Under the pieces are notes generated by a model. The model had not been told where the DNA came from. It saw nothing but the letters and a program-made list of their open reading frames with translations, and did no database searches. DNA of 14,092 nt, taken from positions 1 through 14,092 of the forward strand of contig WGAE01000241.1 in assembly GCA_015489185.1 (NCBI GenBank). The letters run 5' to 3'. The position numbers and the translations under genes are program-made. The DNA is from Campylobacterales bacterium (GTDB taxonomy: Bacteria; Campylobacterota; Campylobacteria; Campylobacterales; QNZT01). Positions within the stretch are counted from its first letter, which is position 1; each line of letters opens with the position of its first letter. Below are positions 7,152-13,130 of the stretch, one piece after another.

Positions 7152-7416
7152 GATATCCCTCTATGCCAAAAATACATTTAAATTTTGTCTTGTTCTTCTT
7201 TTGCCAATTGATCAGGCGATTTGTAGAAAAAGCGATTATGTATCGATAGAGCCAGATGCGGATATAGACGCCTTTGATTCGGGTCGGTACGATAAACTTC
7301 GCGATACGTTTTTCGCGTACACCTTTTTCGATTTCGGTGCTAAAGAAAGTGAGATTTCCAAAACCCGCTTCAGCAAAAATCTGTATCCGTTCAGATGTTG
7401 TTATATGTTGCGACAT
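7141..7416 (-). CDS. Small basic protein of unknown function
   Basis: From the ATG at 7416 this encodes 91 residues beginning MSQHITTSER. A TTG at 7437 would add seven residues. It is rich in Lys, Arg and aromatic residues (RIKGVYIRIWLYRYIIAF, 42-59), with FGNLTFFSTEIEKG near the N-terminus and KFKCIFGIEG near the end. I see no signal peptide, membrane helix or known motif. It overlaps the Nudix stop by 16 bases and the mazG GTG by 11 bases, and fills the gap between them in the same direction, which supports a real gene. The ribosome site is weak, so translation may be coupled to the Nudix gene. Function unknown. Confidence 0.6.
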   Translation of the reverse strand: MSQHITTSERIQIFAEAGFGNLTFFSTEIEKGVREKRIAKFIVPTRIKGVYIRIWLYRYIIAFSTNRLINWQKKNKTKFKCIFGIEGYRDR

Positions 7417-7961
7417 TTGTTGCTCAAAAACCAGCAAAAACTGAACATCAGCCCGGGTCTTTTGGGTTTGCTTTCATCGAACATGAATGTTTTTGCTTCA
7501 TTCACGGGAAGATATATCAGATCGATATTTTCATCTTCAAGCCCGCCGCCGTTGTGGACTCTCATACTCTCATCTACTTCGGCATAAAAGAGCGTCATTG
7601 TACCACCTGTTACCAGTGTGGTAATCTTCTCGAGCTTTTCGACTTTGTATCCTGTCTCTTCCAGGACTTCCTCTTTGGCGACCTCTTCACTGCTCAGTCC
7701 CGTTTTATCTTCTCTCCCACCGCAAAGTTCGTATCGGATCGCTTTGTCCGGCAGGTTGATGTAAACGAGCGGACGAAACTGTTTGACCAGCACAAAAGCA
7801 TCTTTTTCTCTGTGGTAGATGAGAATTTTGACGACATTCATCGCTTTGGTCACTTTTTTTCTGTAGGTGGTACCCTCTTTTGTATAACTGACCTCATACA
7901 CTTTAAAATCTTGCGGGTTTGTAAGCTCTTTGACCTCTATATTTTCAATGTTGCTGTGCAT
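7401..7961 (-). CDS. Nudix hydrolase, NUDT14/ADP-ribose-like
   Basis: The 186-residue protein contains a Nudix box variant at 81-105 (GGREDKTGLSSEEVAKEE, then VLEETGY). The catalytic E101 and E102 are kept, but the usual Arg of the REUxEE core is Glu (E97). The lead-in YELCGG and DKxGLSxEEVA resemble NUDT14-type UDP-sugar pyrophosphatases; ADP-ribose is the other likely substrate. A beta-rich N-terminal part (VYEVSYTKEGTTYRK) fits the dimerisation domain of that group. The start at 7961 follows AAAGG by seven bases and is preferred over an ATG at 7985. It heads the minus-strand cluster with the small ORF and mazG-like gene. Confidence 0.85.
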   Translation of the reverse strand: MHSNIENIEVKELTNPQDFKVYEVSYTKEGTTYRKKVTKAMNVVKILIYHREKDAFVLVKQFRPLVYINLPDKAIRYELCGGREDKTGLSSEEVAKEEVLEETGYKVEKLEKITTLVTGGTMTLFYAEVDESMRVHNGGGLEDENIDLIYLPVNEAKTFMFDESKPKRPGLMFSFCWFLSNKCRNI

Positions 7962-8052
7962 AACTATACCTTTATAAATATGCAAATATTACATCAGTTT
8001 CAATAACTCGTCTGTTTATGTAACACTCTAATCGTGGCTCTGTTTGGGAACT

Positions 8053-8058
8053 ATTATA
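8053..8058 (-). promoter_or_regulatory. Candidate -10 box of Nudix operon
   Basis: On the minus strand a perfect TATAAT lies about 90 bases before the Nudix start codon. Its -35 region would fall near 8076-8081, touching the palindrome at 8079-8098. The same regulator could therefore affect both directions. A 5' leader of about 85 bases would result, with no other structure seen in it. Confidence 0.4.
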
Positions 8059-8078
8059 GCACAAAACAGAAGTTAGAG

Positions 8079-8098
8079 ATTAGACCATTCAGTCTAAC
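8079..8098. promoter_or_regulatory. Operator-like palindrome O1
   Basis: ATTAGAC and GTCTAAC arms are separated by CATTCA; six bases on each side (TTAGAC/GTCTAA) are perfectly complementary. The right arm contains the candidate -35 (TCTAAC, 8093-8098) of the ahpD-like operon. It is a weaker copy of the site at 8125-8144. Confidence 0.65.
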
Positions 8099-8115
8099 TA
8101 AAGAAAACTTCCTCT

Positions 8116-8121
8116 ATAATA
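8116..8121 (+). promoter_or_regulatory. -10 box of ahpD-like operon
   Basis: TATAAT sits exactly 17 bases after TCTAAC (8093-8098) and between the two palindromes. The palindromes thus overlap the -35 and the start of transcription. AAAAGG (8153-8158) precedes the ATG at 8163. Confidence 0.6.
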
Positions 8122-8124
8122 TGA

Positions 8125-8144
8125 TTAGACTAAATAGTCTAATT
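8125..8144. promoter_or_regulatory. Operator-like palindrome O2
   Basis: ATTAGACTAAATAGTCTAAT has perfect 9-bp arms around a two-base centre. It covers the expected transcription start of the downstream operon. Its centre is 46 bp from that of O1. The TAGAC/GTCTA form is typical of sites for TetR-family repressors such as NemR (from memory). Confidence 0.7.
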
Positions 8145-8162
8145 CTTTCAAAAGGATCGAGC

Positions 8163-8684
8163 ATGTTCATGAGCACCCCCGACCCCGTGCAACGGGAAAA
8201 GCTGCAAAAGCTACATAAAAAAGTCTCGCTGTTTTACGGAGAAGTACCGCCGCAGATGGAGTTTCTGGGCAATATCGACCCCGAGTATCTGGAAGAGTTT
8301 ATGAAGGGTGTCCGGCGTCTTGTACGGCATCCGCATATCAACCCTGATTTCTTTGCGTTCATGCGTCTCTTTGTCGCGTTTAAAGAAAACTATGAGTACT
8401 GCAAAATGTTCAACACCAAACTTCTGCGCTCAAGAGGTTACGATGAAGCAGTGCTTCATGATGTAGTGGAAAATATCGATGCGATCCCGCTCGATGACAA
8501 ACACAAAGCCCTTGCACGTTTCGCTCTCAAAGCGATCTACGACTCTCGAAACTGCAAGCGATCGGACTTTGATGCACTCTATGCTCTTGGCTGGACGCAA
8601 AAGGATGTTTTCGATGCGGTGGAGCACACCGGCGCGATCTTTCGAAACGGGCGCATTTTGACCGCCTACGCGGTGAAGGAGTGA
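8163..8684 (+). CDS. AhpD-like (carboxymuconolactone decarboxylase family) protein
   Basis: The 173-residue product shows an AhpD/CMD helical core: NYEYCKMFNTKLLRSRGY (76-93), followed by HKALARFALKAIYD, and WTQKDVFDAVEH near the C-terminus. Standard AhpD-type peroxidases use a CxxC pair. Here C80 is present but the second position is Phe (F83), so a standard CxxC disulfide cycle cannot form; C131 is the only other Cys. The role may be peroxidase-like with another resolving thiol, or a decarboxylase-type reaction. The start at 8163 follows AAAAGG. An in-frame ATG at 8034 is rejected because the extension would run through the promoter and both operators. It is the first gene of a two-gene operon. 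Confidence 0.75.
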   Translation: MFMSTPDPVQREKLQKLHKKVSLFYGEVPPQMEFLGNIDPEYLEEFMKGVRRLVRHPHINPDFFAFMRLFVAFKENYEYCKMFNTKLLRSRGYDEAVLHDVVENIDAIPLDDKHKALARFALKAIYDSRNCKRSDFDALYALGWTQKDVFDAVEHTGAIFRNGRILTAYAVKE

Positions 8685-8685
8685 C

Positions 8686-9096
8686 ATGACAGAGAAGATT
8701 CCGTTTGTGCAAACTGTGGGTATCAGACACAAAGATGCCGACCGACTGACACTCTCCAACGATCCCCGTTTGCAAAACCATCTGGGCACGCTTCATGCAG
8801 GCGCGCTCTATACCCTTGCCGAAACGCAGAGCGGACTTGCTCTGATGCGCCTTTTCCCGGATTTGCGGGAAGAGGTGATCCCTCTGCTTCGAAACGGCGG
8901 GTTGAAGTATAGACATCCGGTTACAGAAAGTGTCGTCGCAAACGCCGATGTGTTACAGGAAGAGAGGGAACGTTTCATGAAGCGATTTTTGGAGAAAGGA
9001 CGCGCAACCGTCACCGTCACTGTGACACTGACAACAGAGGATGAGAAAATATGCGCCGAAGGGGAGTTTGTCTGGTTTGTACAGCGAAAGGTATAA
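8686..9096 (+). CDS. PaaI/YiiD-like hotdog-fold thioesterase
   Basis: The 136-residue protein has the length and pattern of a hotdog thioesterase: NHLGTLHAGALYTLAETQSG (30-49) matches the helix and turn of PaaI/YiiD/DUF4442 proteins, with LHAG at the active-site region. Later strands (KYRHPVTESVVANADV and ATVTVTVTLTTEDEKICAEGEFVWF) complete the fold. It would hydrolyse acyl-CoA or acyl-ACP thioesters; the substrate is unknown. It starts one base after the stop of the AhpD-like gene, with GAAGGAG at the junction, so the two are co-translated. Together they may deal with damaged or foreign acyl or ring compounds. That is an inference from the pairing and the TetR-type operators. Confidence 0.75.
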   Translation: MTEKIPFVQTVGIRHKDADRLTLSNDPRLQNHLGTLHAGALYTLAETQSGLALMRLFPDLREEVIPLLRNGGLKYRHPVTESVVANADVLQEERERFMKRFLEKGRATVTVTVTLTTEDEKICAEGEFVWFVQRKV

Positions 9097-9120
9097 AAAT
9101 AGCAAATTTTTTATCAATGC

Positions 9121-9150
9121 ATTAAGCAAAAAACATTTATAATGCTTAAT
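9121..9150. promoter_or_regulatory. Promoter with inverted repeat before AAA_14 gene
   Basis: A perfect TATAAT (9138-9143) lies 28 bases before the ATG at 9172. It is bracketed by an inverted repeat, ATTAAGCA (9121-9128) and TGCTTAAT (9143-9150). CATTAA recurs at 9120-9125 and 9152-9157. The geometry suits a repressor site, perhaps for self-regulation. Confidence 0.5.
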
Positions 9151-9171
9151 ACATTAAACAAAAGGTGCTAT

Positions 9172-10362
9172 ATGTTAGAGAACATAAGAAACATATTTCT
9201 CCGTCAACTGCAAAATACATCTCTTCAGTTTAAGCGTTATATGTTCGATACGCTCGATATGGATGACAGAATGATCGGCATCATCGGCAGCAGAGGTGTC
9301 GGAAAAACGACGTTTATTTTGCAGTATCTTAAATCGCTCGATCTCCCTTTTGAACGCAAGCTCTATTTCAGCGCCGATCATATCGAAGTGGCAAGCCGTT
9401 CGCTTTATGAGATTGCCGAGGTATTTTACAAAGAGGGCGGAGAAGTACTGGCGATCGATGAGATTCACAAGTATCCCGGTTTTGAAAAGGAACTCAAGTC
9501 GATCTATGACAGCTTCGATCTAAAGGTGATCTTCAGCGGTTCGAGTGCGCTGGAACTTGAACACGCCAAAGCGGATCTGAGCCGCCGGGCTGTTCTTTAC
9601 CGCATCAACGGTATGAGTTTTCGGGAGTTTCTGGAGTTTGAGACCAAAGAGAGGTTTGAAGTCTATAGCCTTGATGAGATTTTGACAAACCACACGAACA
9701 TTGCGATGGAGATCAATGCAAAAATTAAGCCTTTTGCCTACTGGAAACAATATCTGCAGTACGGGTACTACCCTTTTTATAAGCAAAATCGCAAAAACTA
9801 TCCACTGAAACTTCTGGAGGTGGTCAATACGGTACTCGAGAGCGATCTTCCGATGGTCTTCAACATCGAACCCAAAAATATCTTCAAACTCAAAAAGCTT
9901 CTCTCTCTGCTCTGTGTGTCCAAACCCTACGAACTCAACATCTCCCGCCTTGCCGCAAAGATTGGCATTAACCGTAACACACTCTACCACTATCTGCACT
10001 ATCTCGAGATGGGTGGGCTTATCATGATGGTCAAACAGTCTGCCCGGGGACATGCGATCCTCTCCAAACCGGAAAAACTCTATCTGGGCAATACCAACCT
10101 CAACTTCTCTTATTGTGACCAGAGCGAAATCGGGACGCTAAGAGAGATCTTTTTTGTCAACCAGCTTCGTGCGCTCCATAGTGTAGACTATGCAAAAAAC
10201 GGAGATTTTCTGGTTGAGGGGACATATACGTTCGAAGTGGGCGGTAAAAGCAAAGACTTTTCACAGATTCGGGGAGTAGAGAAGAGTTTTGTTGCGGCGG
10301 ATGATATTGAAATTGGCACCGGACGGAAAATACCGCTATGGCTCTTTGGTTTTTTATACTGA
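9172..10362 (+). CDS. AAA_14/DUF4143 family ATP-binding protein
   Basis: The 396-residue product has a P-loop NTPase of the AAA_14 type: Walker A GSRGVGKTT (residues 39-47 from this start), Walker B VLAIDEIHKYP (92-102) and sensor segment FSGSSA (121-126). A winged-helix-like stretch follows (LAAKIGINRNTLYHYLHYLEMGGLI, 260-284). The C-terminal DUF4143 part contains FEVGGKSK, an E-x-K pattern like that of restriction-like nuclease folds. The biological role of these ATPases is not established. The start at 9172 has AAAGGTG six bases upstream; an ATG at 9142 lies inside the promoter. A paralogue with a deleted middle lies at 2642-3110, so this family is multi-copy here. It appears monocistronic. 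Confidence 0.85.
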   Translation: MLENIRNIFLRQLQNTSLQFKRYMFDTLDMDDRMIGIIGSRGVGKTTFILQYLKSLDLPFERKLYFSADHIEVASRSLYEIAEVFYKEGGEVLAIDEIHKYPGFEKELKSIYDSFDLKVIFSGSSALELEHAKADLSRRAVLYRINGMSFREFLEFETKERFEVYSLDEILTNHTNIAMEINAKIKPFAYWKQYLQYGYYPFYKQNRKNYPLKLLEVVNTVLESDLPMVFNIEPKNIFKLKKLLSLLCVSKPYELNISRLAAKIGINRNTLYHYLHYLEMGGLIMMVKQSARGHAILSKPEKLYLGNTNLNFSYCDQSEIGTLREIFFVNQLRALHSVDYAKNGDFLVEGTYTFEVGGKSKDFSQIRGVEKSFVAADDIEIGTGRKIPLWLFGFLY

Positions 10363-10394
10363 AAAAGTGCAGCCGAAAATAACTGAAAAGATAC

Positions 10395-10400
10395 TATACT
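10395..10400 (+). promoter_or_regulatory. Candidate -10 box of tlpA-apbE
   Basis: TATACT lies seven bases before the tlpA ATG at 10408. There is no purine-rich ribosome site between, so the mRNA may be leaderless, as proposed for recQ. No clear -35 was found. Confidence 0.4.
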
Positions 10401-10407
10401 CACTGAC

Positions 10408-10836
10408 ATGAAACGAATATTTACACTACTCATAATCACAGCGCAAATCTGGGCGTACGATGTCGGTGACAGGGTCGATAAAGTGATTTTGGTGCAGCTT
10501 GGCATCGACGATGCCAACGTCACAATGGTCGATTTTTTCGCTTCGTGGTGCGAGGGGTGCCGTCATGAATTGCCGCAGATCGAGGCGCTGAGTAAAAGCG
10601 GCATTTCGGTCCGGGGTGTCAATGTTGACGAGGATGTCGCCAAAGGGAGGGCGTTTCAAAAAGCGCTCGGGCTGACATTTCCGGTTATCGACGATCCGAA
10701 AGGGGAGATCATCGGCAAGTTCGATCCGGTCGGGATGCCGGCGCTTTTTATCATCAAAGCGGGTCGGGTGAGCGGTAAGATCATCGGTGCGAGAGAAGAT
10801 ATCGGCAAACTGGTACGGGAGAAGCTCGCACATTGA
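10408..10836 (+). CDS. TlpA-like periplasmic thioredoxin
   Basis: The 142-residue protein has a signal peptide (MKRIFTLLIITAQIWA, cleaved before YDVGD). A thioredoxin fold follows, with FFASWCEGC (43-51; active Cys C48 and C51) and the cis-Pro loop GMPALFI (P111). The CEGC motif and HELPQIEAL helix are typical of TlpA/ResA-type thiol reductases, which reduce disulfides or apocytochromes in the periplasm. The stop overlaps the apbE start (TGATG). Candidate partners in the cluster are the Cys pairs of the DUF4266 lipoprotein (C66, C68) and of the DUF3570 barrel (C186, C192), and the CxxCH of the cytochrome. Confidence 0.85.
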   Translation: MKRIFTLLIITAQIWAYDVGDRVDKVILVQLGIDDANVTMVDFFASWCEGCRHELPQIEALSKSGISVRGVNVDEDVAKGRAFQKALGLTFPVIDDPKGEIIGKFDPVGMPALFIIKAGRVSGKIIGAREDIGKLVREKLAH

Positions 10837-11657
10837 TGCAGTACCTCTACAAATTTGAAGCGATGACCACGCCGTGTGAAGTGCTGCTTTTCAGCGAGAG
10901 TAAGGCGGTTGCGGACGGCGTGGCGCAGGCGGTGCTCAAAGAGGCGAAACGTCTGGAGAAGAAGTACAACTACTTCGATCCCGACTCTTTGCTCGGGCAG
11001 TTGAACATGCGCCGTACCGATAGACTCGATGCGGAGACCAAAGCTTTGCTGCAGCGGGCAAAACAGTACTACCGAAAGACCGAGGGTGTATTTGACGTTA
11101 CCGTCGCGACGATCAAAGATTGCTATCGCAGCGATATTACACATGAAGAGTTGGAAACGGCACGTGCGCGTCTGCTTCCGTTTACCGGCTGTGAACACTT
11201 CATGATCAAACGTGACAAACTCGTTTTCGACAACCCTCACACCAAAATAGACCTGGGCGGGTTTGTCAAAGAGTATGCCGTCGATCGGGCGGTGCAGCTA
11301 CTTAAAAAGGCGAAAATCCGCAGTGCACTGGTCAACTTCGGCGGCGATATCTACGCACTGGGCAGCAAACCCGACGGACGAAAATTTCGTGTCGGCATCA
11401 AAAATCCGCACAATCCGCAGGAATTTATCCGCTTCGAAGAGATCGAAAACGAAGCGCTGACCACCTCGGCATCGTATGAACGCAACATCGAGATTGACGG
11501 TGAACGCCACTCCCACATTCTCTCCAAAACCGCCTCTCATGAAAGCCCCGCATCGGTGACGGTTATCTCACCGAATTGTGTCGAAAGCGGCGTCTGGTCC
11601 ACGGCGCTGATGGTCAAACCCGATCTTTCGACGCACAACAGGGTGATATTTCTTTGA
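10836..11657 (+). CDS. apbE: ApbE-like FAD:protein FMN transferase
   Basis: ApbE moves FMN from FAD onto Thr or Ser of target proteins. The 273-residue product shows ApbE motifs: SLLGQLN (51-57), EGVFDVTVATIKDCY (83-97), KIDLGGFVKEYAVDRAV (137-153), SALVNFGGDIYALG (163-176), and TTSASYERNIEIDGERHSHI (209-228). Two C-terminal motifs are degenerate: the usual DPxTG is SKTAS (230-234), and the usual ADxxxT metal motif is SGVWST (251-256), with Gly in place of the Mg-binding Asp. No signal peptide is visible although substrates are normally extracytoplasmic. The start may be ATG 10836 (overlapping the tlpA stop) or TTG 10833. The next genes encode a barrel with two flavinylation sequons. Confidence 0.85.
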   Translation: MQYLYKFEAMTTPCEVLLFSESKAVADGVAQAVLKEAKRLEKKYNYFDPDSLLGQLNMRRTDRLDAETKALLQRAKQYYRKTEGVFDVTVATIKDCYRSDITHEELETARARLLPFTGCEHFMIKRDKLVFDNPHTKIDLGGFVKEYAVDRAVQLLKKAKIRSALVNFGGDIYALGSKPDGRKFRVGIKNPHNPQEFIRFEEIENEALTTSASYERNIEIDGERHSHILSKTASHESPASVTVISPNCVESGVWSTALMVKPDLSTHNRVIFL

Positions 11658-11691
11658 ATATTGATCAAATAATAAATTAATTTACTAATTT

Positions 11692-11700
11692 TATGATAAT
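11692..11700 (+). promoter_or_regulatory. Possible internal promoter before DUF4266 gene
   Basis: The 73-base AT-rich gap after apbE contains TATGATAAT, offering TATGAT or GATAAT as -10, 31-36 bases before the ATG. The DUF4266-DUF3570 part may therefore be transcribed separately as well as by readthrough. No good -35 was found. Confidence 0.3.
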
Positions 11701-11730
11701 ATCAAGTTATTAAACAATAGGGACAACTTC

Positions 11731-11940
11731 ATGAAGCTTCTGCTGCCTTTTCTCTTGTTGTTGCTTGGTGGTTGTGCTGCAGATGTCAAACCGTGGCAGA
11801 AAGCAACCCTCGCCAAACCGCAGATGCGTCCCGACGGCGGCAATGCCCTGCGTGTCAAGTTCAATGAGCATATTTTCGTCTCTAAAGAGGGTGTCAAAGG
11901 GGGTAACGGTGTGAGTGGTGGAGGGTGCGGATGCAGATAG
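11731..11940 (+). CDS. DUF4266 small lipoprotein with Gly/Cys tail
   Basis: The 69-residue product has a lipoprotein signal peptide with lipobox LGGC (lipidated C15). A conserved-looking core follows (VKPWQKATLAKPQM, 19-32), then NEHIFVSKEG (45-54) and a Gly-rich C-terminus ending GGGCGCR (C66, C68). These features match DUF4266, a family of unknown function. The tail could bind a metal, form a disulfide for the neighbouring TlpA-like protein, or be modified. AGGGA precedes the ATG. Its end overlaps the DUF3570 start by ten bases, so the two are translated together. The NGVSGGG stretch loosely resembles a flavinylation sequon but lacks the A-[ST] ending. Confidence 0.85.
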   Translation: MKLLLPFLLLLLGGCAADVKPWQKATLAKPQMRPDGGNALRVKFNEHIFVSKEGVKGGNGVSGGGCGCR

Positions 11941-13118
11941 TGCCGAAATTCTCTACGCTTACCGCGGCTTTGCTTTTTGCTTCCACATTGCAGGCACAGG
12001 ATTTTATCAATGTGCAGATGCTTTACTATGATGAAAATGACGAGTCTACAACAGTGGTGTCGCCTTTTATCGAACTGGGGCTTGATTTTGGTGTCGATTA
12101 CACCCTGCACGCGAGTCTTGGAATGGATGCGATTACAGGGGCTTCGGAGACCTATTATGATAAAAGTTACGTGCCTTCAAGCGGTGCGTCACCTTACAGA
12201 GAGAGCGTTTCGAAGCCGTCCGCTTATGCCAGAGGAAAGGTGATAGCCCAAAAAGATGTCGGATACGGGTTGGTCGATTACCGTGACTACCGCTACAGCG
12301 GCGAAGTTTCATTGACACAGCGTCTGGTAAACCGTGACGAAGTGACTTACGGCTTTTCATACAACAACGAGTATGATTACCATATTCCTGAAATTTCATT
12401 CGGATATAAACATTGGCTCGACAGTGCCAAAAACAGCTCTCTGGAAGGTTCCGTTGCCTACCAGATGGCGTGGGTGCTTATCTGGTGCCGGAACAATGAC
12501 TTTTGTGATGCCGGAAGCGGGGCGAGTGAAATTTTTTATCAGCATAATATTTTTGGACAGCTCAGCTATGGGCGTGTTTTGGACACCAAAAGTCAGATGC
12601 AACTGACACTTTTTTACAACGATGAAAACGGCTTTTTGAGCAACCCTTATAAAAACATCGTCCGAGATTACAATACTGCACCGCGCATCACCAACGAAAG
12701 GCGTCCCGATAACCGGCAGGGATACGGGGCGAAGATCGCGTATCAGCGGGCTGTCAGTGGCAAGACTATCTTGCATGGAAGTTATCGCTACTATCATGAT
12801 GACTGGAAGTTGGATGGACATACATTTCAGGGGAAAATCTATTACGATTACAGCGAGAAAGTGAAACTGGAAGGGAGACTGCGTTACCATACCCAGAGCA
12901 GCGCCTACTTTTACAGTGCCCGAAAAGACTATTTTACCGATCAGAAGTATGCCAGCAGCGACTACCGTCTGGGAAGTCTGCAATCCTATTTCGTACAGGC
13001 AGGCGTGCGTTACCGACTTTCCAAAGATTTGGAGCCGGCATTTTACTGGAGTTATTACAGCCAGGATAACGGCTTGCACGCTTTCTCACTGATCATCGGG
13101 GAGAAATATCTTTTTTAG
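11931..13118 (+). CDS. DUF3570 outer-membrane beta-barrel with ApbE sequons
   Basis: The 395-residue protein has a signal peptide (about 1-22, ending LQAQ). Its body is alternating aromatic strands (for example ILHGSYRYYHDDW, LEGRLRYHTQSSAYFY), and the chain ends in Phe (GEKYLF), as outer-membrane barrels do. Two segments match the ApbE target pattern D-x-x-[ST]-G-A-[ST] exactly: DAITGAS (66-72) and DAGSGAS (193-199). A third, SSGAS at 83-87, is partial. C186 and C192 lie just before the second sequon and could form a disulfide. The ATG at 11931 follows GGAGGG by five bases; a GTG at 11925 is less likely. The functional role of DUF3570 is not established. The apbE and tlpA genes upstream and the cytochrome gene downstream point to a redox role. 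Confidence 0.85.
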   Translation: MQIVPKFSTLTAALLFASTLQAQDFINVQMLYYDENDESTTVVSPFIELGLDFGVDYTLHASLGMDAITGASETYYDKSYVPSSGASPYRESVSKPSAYARGKVIAQKDVGYGLVDYRDYRYSGEVSLTQRLVNRDEVTYGFSYNNEYDYHIPEISFGYKHWLDSAKNSSLEGSVAYQMAWVLIWCRNNDFCDAGSGASEIFYQHNIFGQLSYGRVLDTKSQMQLTLFYNDENGFLSNPYKNIVRDYNTAPRITNERRPDNRQGYGAKIAYQRAVSGKTILHGSYRYYHDDWKLDGHTFQGKIYYDYSEKVKLEGRLRYHTQSSAYFYSARKDYFTDQKYASSDYRLGSLQSYFVQAGVRYRLSKDLEPAFYWSYYSQDNGLHAFSLIIGEKYLF

Positions 13119-13130
13119 TATCATGAGACA

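Noticed and set aside
8034..8162. N-terminal extension of the AhpD-like protein from an ATG at 8034
   Set aside because: It would translate through the TATAAT box and both palindromes; a good ribosome site precedes the ATG at 8163.
11661..11668. TTGATCAA after apbE as an FNR/Crp-type site
   Set aside because: The half-sites adjoin without the four-base spacer these regulators need.
11920..11937. NGVSGGG in the DUF4266 tail as a flavinylation sequon
   Set aside because: It lacks the A-[ST] ending; the DUF3570 protein has two exact matches and is the better target.
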